In this document: positions 24,847 through 45,833 of the stretch, in pieces | How positions within the stretch are numbered: position 1 is the stretch's first letter | Layout: each line of letters starts with the position of its first letter | NCBI RefSeq assembly: GCF_040436345.1 | Contig: NC_133236.1 | Span: forward strand, 18,369,466 to 18,433,465 | Direction: 5' to 3' | Source: Pagrus major | Taxonomy: Eukaryota; Chordata; Actinopteri; Spariformes; Sparidae | DNA length: 64,000 nt | Made by a program: the position numbers and the translations under genes | Notes under the pieces: model-generated | The model's database searches: none | What the model was told of the DNA's origin: nothing | The model's input: the letters and a program-made list of their open reading frames with translations, nothing else

Positions 24847-27800
24847 TATAAGTTTATTTATATAGCACCTTTCAAGAGGAGAACGTCACAAAGTGCTTCA
24901 CAACAAACACAAACAAAGAAACAGAGCTCAATACAGTCCGTCAGCAAGCTAGGGGCGAAACATAGCAATATAAAATAGTAGACACATTAATCAAAAGCAA
25001 GTTTCAATAAATGCGTCTTTAGCTGCTTTTTAAATGTGTCAACTGTGTCCACATTACGTAAGATCAGTGAAAGAGGGTTCGAGAGTGTAGGAGCTACTAC
25101 TTCAAAAGCACAGTCTCCTTTTGTCTTTAGCCTGGTGCAAGGAACAGTTAACACACCCAGGTCAGTGGACCGGAGTCCTACTTGTGTTATAGGGCATTAG
25201 GGGCTCTTGGTTGTAGGTTGGTGCCTCACCATGCAGGGCTTTAAATGTGATTACCAGGATCTTGGAGTAAATTCTCAATTGTATGGGCAACCAGCGTAAA
25301 GACAAAAGGATTGGCGATACATGAGATCTTTCAGTGACCTTGGTCAAAAGTTTGGCAGCAGCATTTGCTTAAATAGGTGGAAACTGAGTTGCAGTAATCG
25401 AGTCGTGAAGAAGTAAATGCATGAATGATCATTTCCAACTGAGGTCTTGGGACAGTGGGCCTGAGTTTGGCAATGTTTCTCAGCTGATTAAAACAAGAAG
25501 GAACCAAACTGTTAACATATTGGTCATGAGTCATAGTCTGACCCATAAAAACACCCACATTGCGGGAGGTGGGTTTAACTGAGGAGGATAAAGGGCCAAG
25601 ACATTCAATCACCTTTGAAACAAAATCATCGGAGGCAGAAAAAGGAATTTTTATCGGCCCCAATAATCAGCCAGGGCGGATAATCAGTTTACCCCTATGA
25701 AAAATAAATAATTTGTTGTAACTGCAACTTCTTCTTGTCTCTAGATTTTAGACTCACCCTCCAAAAATAGTTACATCGGTAGCTATTACCAGCCTCCAGA
25801 CAGGATAATAGCAAAACCAAGACAGCTGGAGTTCCCTGCACAATCATCCATCAGCTTGGACGCACAGATGAACAGTCCTCGGGAATCTCAATCCAAACAT
25901 AATGTTGACAGCAGAGGTATGACGCAAGCTTCTAATCTCATACACTGTTTTTGTTATGGCGACCTCCTGCTACAATGACCAGGTATGCTTCTCTGTTTTT
26001 CAGCTGTTGTTGATGCACTGAAGACCCTCCAGCAGAAAATCAGGCAGTTGGAACTGGAAAGGAAGCAAGCGGAGAAGAGCTACAAGCAGTTCTCCCATGA
26101 TGCTCAGAACCATCAGCAGCTCACAGCATCTTACACAGTGCCAACTCAACCAGCAGCCAGCCTGCCTGAGACAGATAACTCTGAAAGGAAAGGTAAGTGA
26201 TGGAGGCTGTAAAGGGCGAGGCCACTGCTGTTTTCTCAGGCATCATTTTTTCTGTAGATGTTTTGCAATAGTTGTGTCTGTATTAATGCTAACAGAGATC
26301 GACTCAAAGCTGCAGTCTGCAGAGGCTCGGTGTAAGGTTCTTGAGAAGCAGCTGGACTATATGAGGAAGATGGTTGAAAACGCTAAGAAGGAGAAGAACG
26401 CTCTCATGGAGGATCAGGTAGTCCAAAAGGCTTCAAACTGAGAGAAACAAAATTCATTAAACATTTCTTTACAAGTAGACTCTATAAAGCTAATGTGATA
26501 CAGAGAACCTGTACTTTGGAAAAAGGGTTTAATATCTTCTAAATAAAATTGTTCACAAAAGGGTAACAAGTGATATTTACATCCTAACTTCCTTCCCCAT
26601 CTGTGTTCCATTACTTCCTTGCATTTCTGTAAGTGGCATAAATGAATGTTGCTAAGCCACCATGCAGTATAATCTCTGTTTACCTCCCCACTAGGCTTCA
26701 CTGCAGAACCAGCGGCCAAGCAGCTCAAACAGCCAATCTCAGCGTGAGAAGTTGGAGAAACTTGAATCGGAGTGTCTCAAATTGAGCAGGACCCAAGCTC
26801 TGGCAGAGGTAATTCACGGTTTTCCAATTGATGGTCTCAACACTAATGATCATCACAAGCTCAATGATAAAATCATCATTTCAATCTCATTATGCTTTCA
26901 GGCCAAGCTTTCTATTTTGGAGCAAAATTTACTGAAAGAGGAGCATGAACGCCAGCTTGTGCAGGAGAAAGCAGACATGGTTAGTTCACAAGCACTTAGC
27001 TCTCTGAAGTAACAGTAAGACAAGAATCTACATTTTCACTTTACCTACATGCAGATATTTTACAATAAATGCAATTTTATTTATATATTTTTTTGTTTTA
27101 TATCAAGATTACTTTTACTTCCTATTAAATGTTCCCTAGTGGGTTTGGAGTTACATTAAATTCACTCCCTAATAGTGGTAAAATGCCAGCACAGAATTTT
27201 GAAAGGGAAACAGAAAAAAGAAGTGAGTTTGTTCTGATTTTAACCATGATATTTTTGTCCACAGCTGCAGAGAGAGCTGGACATCAACCTTCGATTGTCT
27301 GTGCCAACTTCTGAAGAGATCAAGCTAAAGAAAAAAACGAAAACCACCAAGGTACCTTTCTTACTGACAAAGCTAATTAACTGCCTGTAGTTAGTTAATG
27401 AGAAAAATATGTGTTTGCACATGGTCGTAATAACGGCTGTCTTCTACCTCAGAAAACCTCCAGACAGAATGAGCTGGCATCACCAAGCAGCTTAAGGCAC
27501 AACAAAATGCCCTTTGTTGCAGGAACGGTAAGTCAATTCTGATGCCCCTGCTGCACCTACCCTAAAAAACACATATTATTATTGTTTCCTTTTATTGACT
27601 TATTTTGATCTCCTACCTGTCACAGTCGACAAGCCCGAGCCACTCAGTCCACGCCAATGTACAAAGTATCCTTCACATGATGAAGCACCATCAGCCTCAG
27701 CTGTGTGAACGAATGAGCGCTCTGCAGAAATCTGCTTGTGGAGCCAGGAAAAGCCTCCAAAAGGACTTTTCTCCACCTTCCAGCTCTTACAAACCTGACA

Positions 27801-28409
27801 GGGAGCTCGAACAAGAAGATCGGTCACTGGGCTCGCTGTCTGACCTGCTGTTGGCTTTGCAGGATGAGCTCGGACAAATGAGCTTGTAAGTAAGCTTTTT
27901 TCAGTATTTTTGTTTAACTTTCACACATTCAGTAATGTTGTTAAACGTATTTATTTTTCTTCTCAGTGAGCATCAGGAGTTGGTGGGTCAGATAGATGCA
28001 ACCCAAGATCGCGAGCAGAGGCAGGATCTGCAGAGAGAACTAGAGAGGTTGGTCGCCAGGATGGAGGAGAAGGGAGTTCAGATCACTAAGCTCCGCAAAC
28101 ACCAGCGGACGGTATGTCGACCACCACTCAGTAAAATCCAAAGGCATTATCCCTATTTGTGTAGATAGTGTTGGTCACTCATGTTTCCTGTCTTTCGTTC
28201 CTGCACAGGTCCATAAACTTACCCAGAACCCGCCAAATGCTGGGGAACACACAGCCAAGAAGTTGATCAAGCCCCCTGTTCCTTCTCCTGTTAAGGCTAA
28301 GTGTAAAGCAAAGAAAGGCTGGACCACTCAAAACAACCTGCAGCTTCTCAGAGAAACACAGAAGTTCAGAAACAGCCTGAAACAAGACGACCTCTCCTGG
28401 GAAACATGA
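24390..28409 (+). CDS. cep57l1: Centrosomal protein CEP57-like 1 (11 coding exons, about 487 aa)
   Basis: The CEP57 family are coiled-coil proteins of the centrosome that bind microtubules. Coding exons: 24390-24410, 25745-25916, 26004-26192, 26296-26417, 26695-26808, 26902-26979, 27265-27351, 27453-27527, 27626-27885, 27967-28111 and 28209-28409. All junctions are GT-AG and keep frame. The start is ATG at 24390 (context aaaATGG); exon 1 codes only 7 residues. The conserved N-terminal motif YIGSYYQPPDR is near residue 18. A long coiled coil with ALKTLQQKIRQLELERKQAE runs from about 66 to 235. The microtubule-binding region carries LLALQDELGQMSFEHQELV (near 360-380), with the codon TT|T split by an intron. 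The end, QDDLSWET, matches the human CEP57L1 terminus (RRDDIMWEQ). Placement between sesn1 and cd164, as in human 6q21, favours cep57l1 over its paralogue cep57. Confidence 0.9.
24798..25690 (-). mobile_element. 5'-truncated L2-type LINE in cep57l1 intron 1
   Basis: Read on the minus strand, two overlapping frames (25663-25331 and 25347-25162) carry reverse-transcriptase C-terminal motifs typical of fish L2-type LINEs: LRNIAKLRPTVPRPQLEMII, SSRLDYCNS, then LRWLPIQLRIYSKILVITFK and ALHGEAPTY. A frame change and stops separate them, so the copy is dead. The 3' end has the usual aagcactttgtgac...ggtgctatataaata tail followed by an AAT repeat (24798-24846). The element lies opposite to cep57l1 transcription. 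Confidence 0.8.
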
Positions 28410-28691
28410 GATTCTCTGAAAGACCTTTCTGTGTATGGGCTTTTGATACTACAGCTGGTAGAACACAAGACTCCCCTCTGTTCTTTGCAGCCTGTTTTCC
28501 CTTCTCTTCAAATGGCCTCTTGTACATTTTTAGTCACAAATGAAAAGAGGGGATAAGTGATTGATTGTGTTACGCATCAAACCTATTAAGCAATTAAATT
28601 TTGCACATACAGTTTCCTTCATAGGTAGAGGGCCTGTAGTCTCAAATGAAGCTGGAGTAATCTATTTTTAATATTTAAAAGATTTAATAAA
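28410..28691 (+). terminator. cep57l1: cep57l1 3' UTR with polyadenylation signal
   Basis: Untranslated sequence after the stop at 28407-28409. A canonical AATAAA lies at 28686-28691, about 280 bases past the stop. A weaker ATTAAA lies near 28594. Confidence 0.65.
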
Positions 28692-31069
28692 CGTATTCTC
28701 TATATAATGTTTTTGTTCACATTTTACTGCTGCCAACACAAATGTTTCTCTCAAACTCTGCACCACTGTTTGGACTTCATAGTGAGAGCCACTAGGTGGC
28801 AGTGCTAAGCTTATGTCTATTTTGCAAATGTGAAGGCTTTGACCCCTGACACACCATACAGCAGCATGTATAATAATAAGACATATCATATGTTGTGTGC
28901 AGCATCAAGCTCCTACTGTCTTGAACAGTCTATAATTGAGATGGACTGACTGCTTTGTGAACTCAGCTACAGCAGCTGGCTGGACAGCTGAGTAAATGTA
29001 GCCCTGACCACTGGACAAACGGATGTGGTTTTTATCGCTGTGCACTAGTGGAAGGAACTGCTTTTTGACACAGGATTTTGCTATTGCACACAGTCAAAAC
29101 ATCTAAATTCTCTTAAATTCAACTATGATAGCTATTACTCACCTTAATTGCAGGCTGGTCAGACATTTCTTGCATGGCTGAGGGTTTTTTATTCCTTGCT
29201 CTCTTGTTTATTTGACTCAGCCACCTTTTATGGGATGAATAACCACATGTGAAGCTGCCTCATAACATTCCTGCGTTATCTCCTCATTATCGGGCCTTAG
29301 TCAACTTTTCTGTCATCTTATCAAGTCACATTTTTGGTTAGTAAGAAGCTTTTTTGACCATAAAGCTAACTTCAAGTCACCCCCTAAACCACCAGCTCTA
29401 CACTGAGTTTTAAGTCACAGATTGTTGAATTAAAACATCCCCAACTGGCTCATCCAACATCCCAGGTCATGGGAGAAGAAAACAGCTGATTGTTAGCCTT
29501 TTCAGTTCATTATCTAGCTCGGTCCTGGTATTCTTGGCATGACTCGGGAGTTCACTGCATGGCTAAATTGCCTGAGCTGGTGTATGAGAGACACTAAACC
29601 TGATGCATTGTTTCTCTGTGCTTCCATATTAGATTACAGAGCATGACTGGACACAGCAATCTGGTTAGACCCCTCCATGCCCACATACATCTCCATGATG
29701 ACCCTGCAGCTCTGATACCTTGTGACTGCACACCCATCTTTTTGTGTGGGGTTGAATAGCAGTGGTGTGCTCAGAGAGCTTGTATGTAGGAGGACTGAGG
29801 AGATATGAGTCTGTGTACGGCATTTTGTTGTGGGTGTGTGAAAGGATTGCCTATAAACAGCTACTAGTCAGTTATCTTATGAACATATATCTACAGTGTA
29901 ACAGTCAAATTAAAAAAGGAGTACATTTGACTACAATCAGGTTTACATGGAGCAAAGTCAGTGAATGTCCTGGTTACTTAAAAGTAACAGACTATCCAAA
30001 ACTCATAGAGATGTGCTTGAGTAGCACAAGCTTCTCTATCTCTGTCCAGTAACAGCACACACTGTACTAAGTGCAGGGTTGCAGACTGTTTTTAATGGGC
30101 ACACAAGAGAAAATGTGGTGTGGTTGTCCAAAAAACTCCTGAAACTCTCTTTGGTTCTGGGAAACTGTACCAGCTGGGGACTGTGGGCCACTGGAAGAAT
30201 AACAATCTGCTCTGCACAAACACATCTTGTACGCACACACCTTATCCAAGAATGTAGTCAAGTGAACGGACCATGATACTTGAGCGTGTACACTGACATT
30301 TCCTTTAGAGTGAACCGTTTTTGCTGCATAAGCAAAACCTTGCTGTGACCTTGGAAACTGCGTGCGTCCTGTCAGGAGCACAACACAGCGAAAAACAAAC
30401 GGGTTGTTTTAGAGAGACTGGTGGTTTCTTTGGTTTTAGCTGTCAATGACACCTTCAGACTGTTAGTGGTATTTCACAGTAAATAATGCCTTTGTTATTG
30501 ATGAACGTTGTTGATTGCTATCATAGACAGAAAGAAGTAAACATTAAGATCAGGGGTGCCAAAAACTTTTTCCCTCACAAGGCCTAGAAACCAACTGTAG
30601 GCCATGGGCCAAAAGCAAACACCTGTTGTATTGCTCAGATCCAAAACGGTAGGATGCCAAGTTCCCTTAACTAAGTGACTTCCTTCACAAAGTGTAGCTC
30701 TGCGTGCTGCCCTCAGATAATGAAAAATAATAAATAATTAGGTATCATATATTTAAAGAGCATTTTTATCACACAACAAATAAAGAAAGCATTAACAGCA
30801 ACTATAATGTAAAAAATCAAGATAATGCAACAAATTATGTGTACAGTGGTTATCATCACCCAGCTAGATGAGCACCAATTCAAGTGTTAGCCCACTCATT
30901 AAACTTTATTATGTACAAGATAATGTATGTAGACTTCAAGAAAAGCTGTAACCATACAGCGCAGGGCTATGAGTTTGTGCAAGCCAAAAGTGGGGCACCA
31001 AAAAACACTCTTTTTTTTATCATTTACAGCAGTGTTCTCAACCTTTTTGGGCAAGGGACCCCTTAAAAA

Positions 31070-31382
31070 ATAAGGCTGCATGATATGGTAATAAAATCAT
31101 ATCCAATTTATGATTCACGATTAGTGGGAGTGATCATTTTAGTATCAAAATAATAATTTTAACTAAAAATAAATAAATATATATATTAAAATGATGCGAC
31201 ACTTGTTTGGGTCTTAACCAAGCAACAAGTTCTGTAAGCCAGGACATCACTGCAGCACTACAGTACTTCATTAAATTTTACCTTCATGAAAAAATGCAGC
31301 TCCTTGTGATTTGGATATTTGGATATTGCACTTAGCCATTTTGTGATTTTAACTATATTTTAATTTATTGTGCAGCCCAACT
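31070..31382. mobile_element. Short DNA transposon with ggctgca termini
   Basis: Left end ggctgcatgatatggtaat and right end attgtgcagccca are inverted repeats around an AT-rich interior with atgatgcgac and aagttctgtaagcc blocks. There is no coding capacity. The termini differ from the gggctgcaac family, so it is probably a related but separate family. Confidence 0.55.
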
Positions 31383-31689
31383 GAAAGAAAAGCAATGTCT
31401 ATTTGTGTCCCCTCGTCACAGGGTATGGCCTTGTGGGCATTTAGGTTCCTTCAAGTTTTTTACGATTATGTTTTAAGATTTATCTCAGGTCCCAAACTCA
31501 AGGCTGGGACTCTTTTTTTAGATTATCAGATAGAAAAGGGAGATAGAGGGTATTGAAAAGTGGGTTAAATCCAGCATATATTACATCAGAAATGCATGTG
31601 AAATAAGAATCTGATTATGTCTCTAAATTATGTTGGTGCTTTTCCCGATAGACTCCAAGAATATTGACCAACACATTTAGACAGAGGAG

Positions 31690-31930
31690 CAGGTACATCT
31701 GACAGTGCAGTAAAACAACAGCCCTCAGTCACTTACAGAGACTGTTAGTTTATCAAACAAATGACATCTGGGCGAGATAAATATGAAGCTACAGCAAGCA
31801 GCCAGTTAGCTTCGCTTAGCATAAAGCCTGGAAATGTCTGGCCTGGTTCTTTCCGTAGGAGGCACCTAGAAAAACATTTATTGCCAAATCCAGGTAGAGA
31901 ATCCTAAATTTTACAGATATCTCAATGTCT
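31690..31930. repeat. Dispersed repeat, 'agcttagcttagca' family, copy 2
   Basis: Shares gttagctt-gcttagcataaag-ctggaaa and gcctggttct-tcc with the copy at 17470-17660. It extends further left (cttacagagactgttag), so the other copy may be the shorter one. Boundaries are approximate. Confidence 0.5.
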
Positions 31931-32794
31931 ATATACTCAAAATATGATTTGATTAAATTGTTCGATCCTGCTTTGCTGTCAATTTCTCCTATTCAACAGA
32001 ACTTGTTGACCTTGCATTAGCTTCACACACACAGGGCGAGACAAAGCAAAGCCTGAACTCGATCTCTTTTGTTGTCCGGGCAACCAGCCGCTCAATTGTA
32101 ACCATGGAGCCATGCACTGAGACCTGGCTGTGTATCATCGTCCCACTTGTGATTTATCATGTAAATGACCCACTTCAGGAAAGTTGACACTGTTGTCAAA
32201 TGAGGGTGAAACAGTGATTTGTTTAACAATATTCAAACTTTATTGGTTTTACATTGTGAAACTAAAGGCGACACTAGAAAAAACAAGGCACAAAATAAAA
32301 GGTTTGAGAAGAAAAGAAAGGGCACAAAATAAGCACAAAACATTTCAGGGGGCATTGTGGCACCTGCAAATGTCTACTTATGGCTGTGTGTGGGTGCAAA
32401 GCCAAAGAAATCGTACCTACAAGATTGTTGGGCTCTAACACCTAAGGTAGAAGATATGGCACTGCAGTGTGCACATAGCAATAAAGCAACAAGGCAAAGG
32501 AGGATTCAACAAAGCTCTTTACTCATCGCTCTTGTAATTGAACACCGCAAGGCTGAAAACAGATAGGAGAGCCCTCCATGATTGAGAAAATTTGGATTGA
32601 ATTTAAAATACTAGTGGACAGAAAACAGGTCATTCAATGCAACAATTGAAAATTACAACCCAGGTGAACATCAAGTTATCATGTGACAATTTGCATTAGG
32701 GAGGAAATGTTGCAACAGAGAAGAATAAAGGTCTGTGGGTGTGGTTACAACATTGCCGGTAAGTTATTTATTATAGAAGGCTGGTGAGAAGTTG

Positions 32795-33322
32795 TCCGGG
32801 CTACAAGCAGGCTTCATCTAGCTGAAAACTATCACATTCGTTATCTGGTTATAGCCATTTTAGTAGCATTTAAACACCTACAATTCTAGTGTGTGATTGG
32901 TTAGAATATAGGGACTTAACTCACAATTTTTATACATTAAAGTGTTTACAGGTCTTGGGGAGTACTACTGCACATGTGAAAAAAGCAGTATAAAGCCTTT
33001 TGCGGCTCCAGAGGAAGCTGCATGTAATCTGATAAATTGCCTCCAGTGGTGTCACTCAGGGGCTACATTACCCATAATTCAACTTAGCCACTGAGTGATA
33101 TCACTGAAGGCAATTTAGAGATTACATGCAGCTTCCTCTGGAGCCACAAAAGGCTTCATACTACCGTTTTCACATAAGAGGCAGTAATCTTCAACACCTG
33201 TGAACACACTTTAATGTGTAAAATTGGTGGAGTTACCTTTTAAATGCTACTGAAATGCCAGCCATTAAGTAAATGACACATCTAACGAATGCAAAAGCAG
33301 CCCGGACAACTTGTCACTAGCA
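32795..33322. mobile_element. Fold-back element, nearly palindromic over about 530 bp
   Basis: The outer ends ttgtccgggct (32795) and agcccggacaa (33310) are inverted. Further matching pairs run inward: attcgtta, agtagcatttaaa, acattaaagtgt, and the strongest pair, gcggctccagaggaagctgc (from 33001) against its complement ending near 33160. The unpaired centre, near 33068-33093, is only about 25 bases. There is no open frame. Such fold-back elements are moved by another element's transposase or arise from inverted duplication. Confidence 0.75.
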
Positions 33323-34463
33323 AATGCTGTGTGGATTTGATCAAGAAGTTAAGGCTGAGCGTGACAGAACAGACATTTAAGCAGAATACAACACAGAAAA
33401 CCACTTCACAGGGGTCTGAAAGTGCTGAGTCCCATTGATGTTTAACAGGTGTGGCATATTATTTTTTTTACAAACTACAACTATATATATGGATATTGAA
33501 CTGAATAAGGCACTTTTCCTTAAGAGGTGCACAGACTGAGTTAGTAACTTGTAGAGGGAAGCTGCAGAGAGGCAACACAATGGACATCTATTGGCATCCA
33601 TGGATACCAGAGGTGTTTGGACACACCGCGACGCCAACATGTGATGCCGTGTTCTTAAGGAATGCAGCTACCATGCGGAAAGCAGACTGGACTCAGTGGT
33701 TACGCAGCATGGCATACAACAACTGTGAATCAAACTGAAATATTTCTCTAAATTTAGGGGCGATGGCTCTCCACATGCAGAGAAATGCACAAATGGGTGC
33801 AGCTAAGGCAAAACTCTGGAGCCTACTCGCCATAGTTGGGGTCTTTGGGCTGTAGCCTAATGCCACCAGGTGACTAGGTTAAAAGGCGTGTTAATGGTGA
33901 GCAGCAGAAAACATGTCATCAAATATCAAATCATGAAAGCCAAAACAAAAATCTGCACTCATGTATTTCTTACTGTTCGTGGTCATACAAAACAAGGTGA
34001 CTATTCATCCATAATCTAATACTATTCAAGACTGAGTATTTATACAAGCTTCTGATTTTTTTTGGCTGAATCATGAAACATTTACAAAGACAAAAGTTAC
34101 AAAACAAAGCTTGTCAGTGCAATGCTCAATTTCCATGCCAAAAACTGAGGACTTTGGCTTAATGCACACTTGTTTCAAGGCATTCTTTCAGCTAGCATAT
34201 GAGCTAATCAAAAATAATCAAGTGGTTTTTAAGTGGGTCTAAATCCTTAATAAGAGCGTATGCAGTGGGAGGAAAAATCGCAACTCCAAGCATCCAGCAT
34301 GCAATAAAGAAAAACAAAAGGCATTTAACAAAACATTCTTGACACTGACAAGCCGCTACGAGCAAAAATGTACTGATAAACACTCCTTCATTTAGCCTTT
34401 CCTCAAGTTGAAACCGCAAAGATAAACAAAAACAGGACATGGCTATGTACAGGAGGGAAAAAA

Positions 34464-34482
34464 GGGGGGGGGGGGGGGGGGG
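34464..34482. repeat. Homopolymer run of 19 G
   Basis: An uninterrupted G tract preceded by AAAA. On the minus strand it is a C run in the inferred cd164 downstream region. Such runs are prone to sequencing error, so the exact length is uncertain. Confidence 0.9.
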
Positions 34483-34698
34483 AAATCACACAGTTAGCAG
34501 CAAGCTAATTAGAGAAATTCACATGAGCTCTAGCACGGCCACTTGTTGTTGCAGTTCTGCACTTCATTCACAATCTTCTTGTTTACATGGCAACGTCAGA
34601 AATCAGATGTGCAATGCTCATTTAATTAACCAAACCAGCACTCAAACAGTCCAACATTTTTACCTCAATGCACTCGCTCTAATACTCATGATTTTAAA

Positions 34699-35019
34699 AA
34701 AGGTGCAATATGTAAGAATTTTTGATTAAAAACAATCAAAAAATAACAAAAACAAATTAATGGATGGTGAAGAATAACAGTTCTCAAGTTATGTTTTGGG
34801 GTTACCCTCCATTCTGGGCCTGAAAACCTCCTCCTTCCAGCGGTCCAAGGCTCCTGTGCTATAACAACACGCTCACATTGCTCCAAGCTACCAGTCTGGA
34901 CTGCTAGCACACTAACTGAACTAACTAGCTAACTGCAGCTCCACTTGGCAGCATTCTGCCTTCCATTTGTTTGGCGTACAAACTCAACAGGGGAGCTTAT
35001 TCTTACATATTGCACCTTT
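34699..35019. mobile_element. MITE with perfect 21-bp terminal inverted repeats
   Basis: Left terminus aaaggtgcaatatgtaagaa (34699) and its exact complement at 34999-35019. The interior is 279 bases, AT-rich at the left and with a moderate GC middle (cctcctccttccagcggtcc). It does not encode protein. The perfect termini suggest a younger copy than the decayed repeats around it. Confidence 0.8.
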
Positions 35020-36580
35020 AAACAATATTTTTTGCCTTTTCCTTCAGGTACACTCCCAGATTTATAGCATCCAACAGCAGTCCAAAATTTCCTTCTAGCT
35101 CATTTTTTCATGTTTCAAAATCCAACACAGTTTACAACCGAGTTCAGAAACATAAATAGTTAGGTTGGAAGAAATTCAGGAGCAGTATTGGGTGCTACAA
35201 AAGGAGGAGCACCTTTAAATTATTCATTTACAAAGAACAGAAGACCATTTCATTCACTGAATATAATCCTCAACGTATAGGGAAAAAACTTCAACCTCGA
35301 CTGATTAAGGCCCTCGAGTGACAACTATCTACTGTATTCTTTGACAATAAAAGGCTCTTCAGTCCAGCTGGGATACTACTGTTCTCACCAATATCAGCAC
35401 CGCGATACCGTTTCTTTTTTGGAAACATAAACTAACGATAACACTCGGGCCTCAATCGAAAGAAAATCCTCTTCCGTCTCTCTCTTTAAGTCATACTGGA
35501 CATTAAAGGCACTTCACTGCGATCACTGTCCACATCAAGAAGGTGCATTCCATTTTCTTTATCTCCCCATTTTCTACATTATCTACATTAATAAAACGAA
35601 TGAATTATTCATATTTCTGAAAATAATCTACAATCTTGTGACTAGGGCCAGCTCAACGTTAGCAAATGGAGTGGGTATGTTTTAAGATTCAAGGATGGGA
35701 GATGAGCTTGATACATGATTTATTGCATTGAGCTGCTCTACTGGCAGTTGGTTTTTGAGATTTTTTATAACTAGCATTGGGTGAAAGACTTCCCCAGGGA
35801 TGGTAACAGCAGAACACGCACAGCACTCCTAAATACCAAGGGAGACACCCAAAATAAGACCAGAGAGGGATCACTATTTTTTGGGTCTGACATAAGATGA
35901 TTGGGTGTTGCTTTTATTCCCTCGTACTCTAAGTAACCCCGCCTCTTTTACATCATCTTTGAACACATATACATGATAGAGCTGCACGGGGGAGAAGGAA
36001 CCTGCCCACGATTCAATAGGCTAAAAGCAATACTGAATCATTGCAGTCGTCACGTTTAAGAATAGCTGTGAACTCAAACAGTGTTTCCAAATCGAGACCA
36101 AAAAATATGATGTAAATACTTCCAGTTTGCAGCTGCACTACTCCCAAAAAAGCTTCTTTGTATACATGAGTAATTCTTTAAGTCTCATGTGGTGTATTTA
36201 ATTGACAAATCAGAAGGAAACACAACCCCCCACATTTGCTGGAAATGGTCTTTGCAGAATGACTAATGGCAGGAGGTGGGAGTAGCAACCAGATGATGTA
36301 ATCCTCAAACTCAAGGCTTGAATGTCATATCACTGGAGATCTGTGAGTGAGTTCAAGTTACTGTGGTGTGAACTATCATACATACAGGTCTGCATTAGTG
36401 ACTCAATACAGATGGCAGAGCTAAACCGCAAATGGCACAAACATCAAAGATCTAGAAAACCTGCTTGAAAACACTGTTTGAGTCCGTCGTGAGGAGTGCG
36501 TGCTGAGTGGGGAGTCTTCTCTGGAAGGTTCTAGTTGGTGGGGATAGGTCGAGTGCTGTGGTTCAAAAAGAGTGGCTGCT

Positions 36581-44882
<8,302 letters not shown>

Positions 44883-45300
44883 GGCTGCGGACAACTTATT
44901 GCTCCAATCTGCTCGACAGTGAAATAGTATCTGCGGAGAAACGTCGAGAAGGACTTCACGGCTTCCTCCCGTCTTGCGTGTCTGGTCGATGCTGCTGTTG
45001 CTGCTCGGTGGCTCCTCACTTCCTATTTGACAGGTCATGTGGCACTTTTCAGTGGGAGGGGTGAGAAAAGCCCAAGTGTGCGTGAGCTGCGGGGACGTCA
45101 AACGCAAGAAAGACAGAGGCTTCTTCTGTGTCGTCGTTTACAAAGTGCTGGGTTTCCCTTCTGCTCGGCCGAGACACCTGTGACGCCGCTAAAAAAAATA
45201 CACCTGATAGAAAAAAGTAGTGCACCTGTGACGAGACACACTGAATATTAATACGTTAAAAATAACCTCTCATCATTTGGCATGGCCGGATTGAGTCGCT
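44883..45300 (-). promoter_or_regulatory. cd164: Probable cd164 promoter and 5' leader
   Basis: Upstream of the cd164 ATG the sequence has many CpG sites (for example gaaacgtcgagaagg near 44938 and gctcggccgagac near 45163). The CpG-rich block fades by about 45250. No TATA box is evident. The start codon context is gcagccATGT. Confidence 0.5.
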
Positions 45301-45795
45301 AGAGGGCCCCAGGGCACAAAATGCAAATCGAAACATAGAAAAAATAAATAACTAAATGTCTCAATAAATAAATAAATATGCAATTAAACCTTAGTTAAAT
45401 AATTTTGAAACTAAATGTAGACATTATTAATTTATCAAATGTCTCATAACATGTAACTTGAAACAAAAAATACAAAGAAACCAATACAAGAGTATAATAA
45501 TATATCTCTAACATACATCTTAATTGATGAGGAAACGCTTAAGAATGATGAAATGCTGGTTGACAAGGATGCATAGGCATTATTATTATTTTTTTTTTTT
45601 TTTTTTTTATCTGAGTCATGCTCATTAAAAACATACTTAATGGTCATTGGTCAATGATATTATTTTTATCATTTTAACAAGTGAAATTTATTTGTTTTCT
45701 CAAGATCACAAGTTATTTATGTCATTAGCACATATTTCCCCGAGATTACAAGATAATTAACCATGAGAACATTACTTCATAAACCTTGTGATTAT

Positions 45796-45801
45796 TTTAT
45801 T
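45796..45801 (-). terminator. ppil6: Candidate polyadenylation signal of ppil6
   Basis: AATAAA on the minus strand, 33 bases beyond the ppil6 stop codon (45836-45834). This would give a very short 3' UTR. Confidence 0.5.
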
Positions 45802-45833
45802 ACATTCTTAAAGAAGAAATATTGGGAAAGACA

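Larger units (their letters stand above)
28692..36580. other. Gene-poor interval between cep57l1 and cd164
   Basis: No coding exon was recognised on either strand. In human, the CCDC162 (pseudo)gene sits here; nothing like it was seen. The left half is AT-rich DNA with decayed repeats near 30550 and 31030. The right part holds the inverted-repeat elements listed separately. The last 1-3 kb probably contain the cd164 3' UTR, which is long in mammals; a minus-strand AATAAA candidate is at 35719-35724. Confidence 0.6.
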
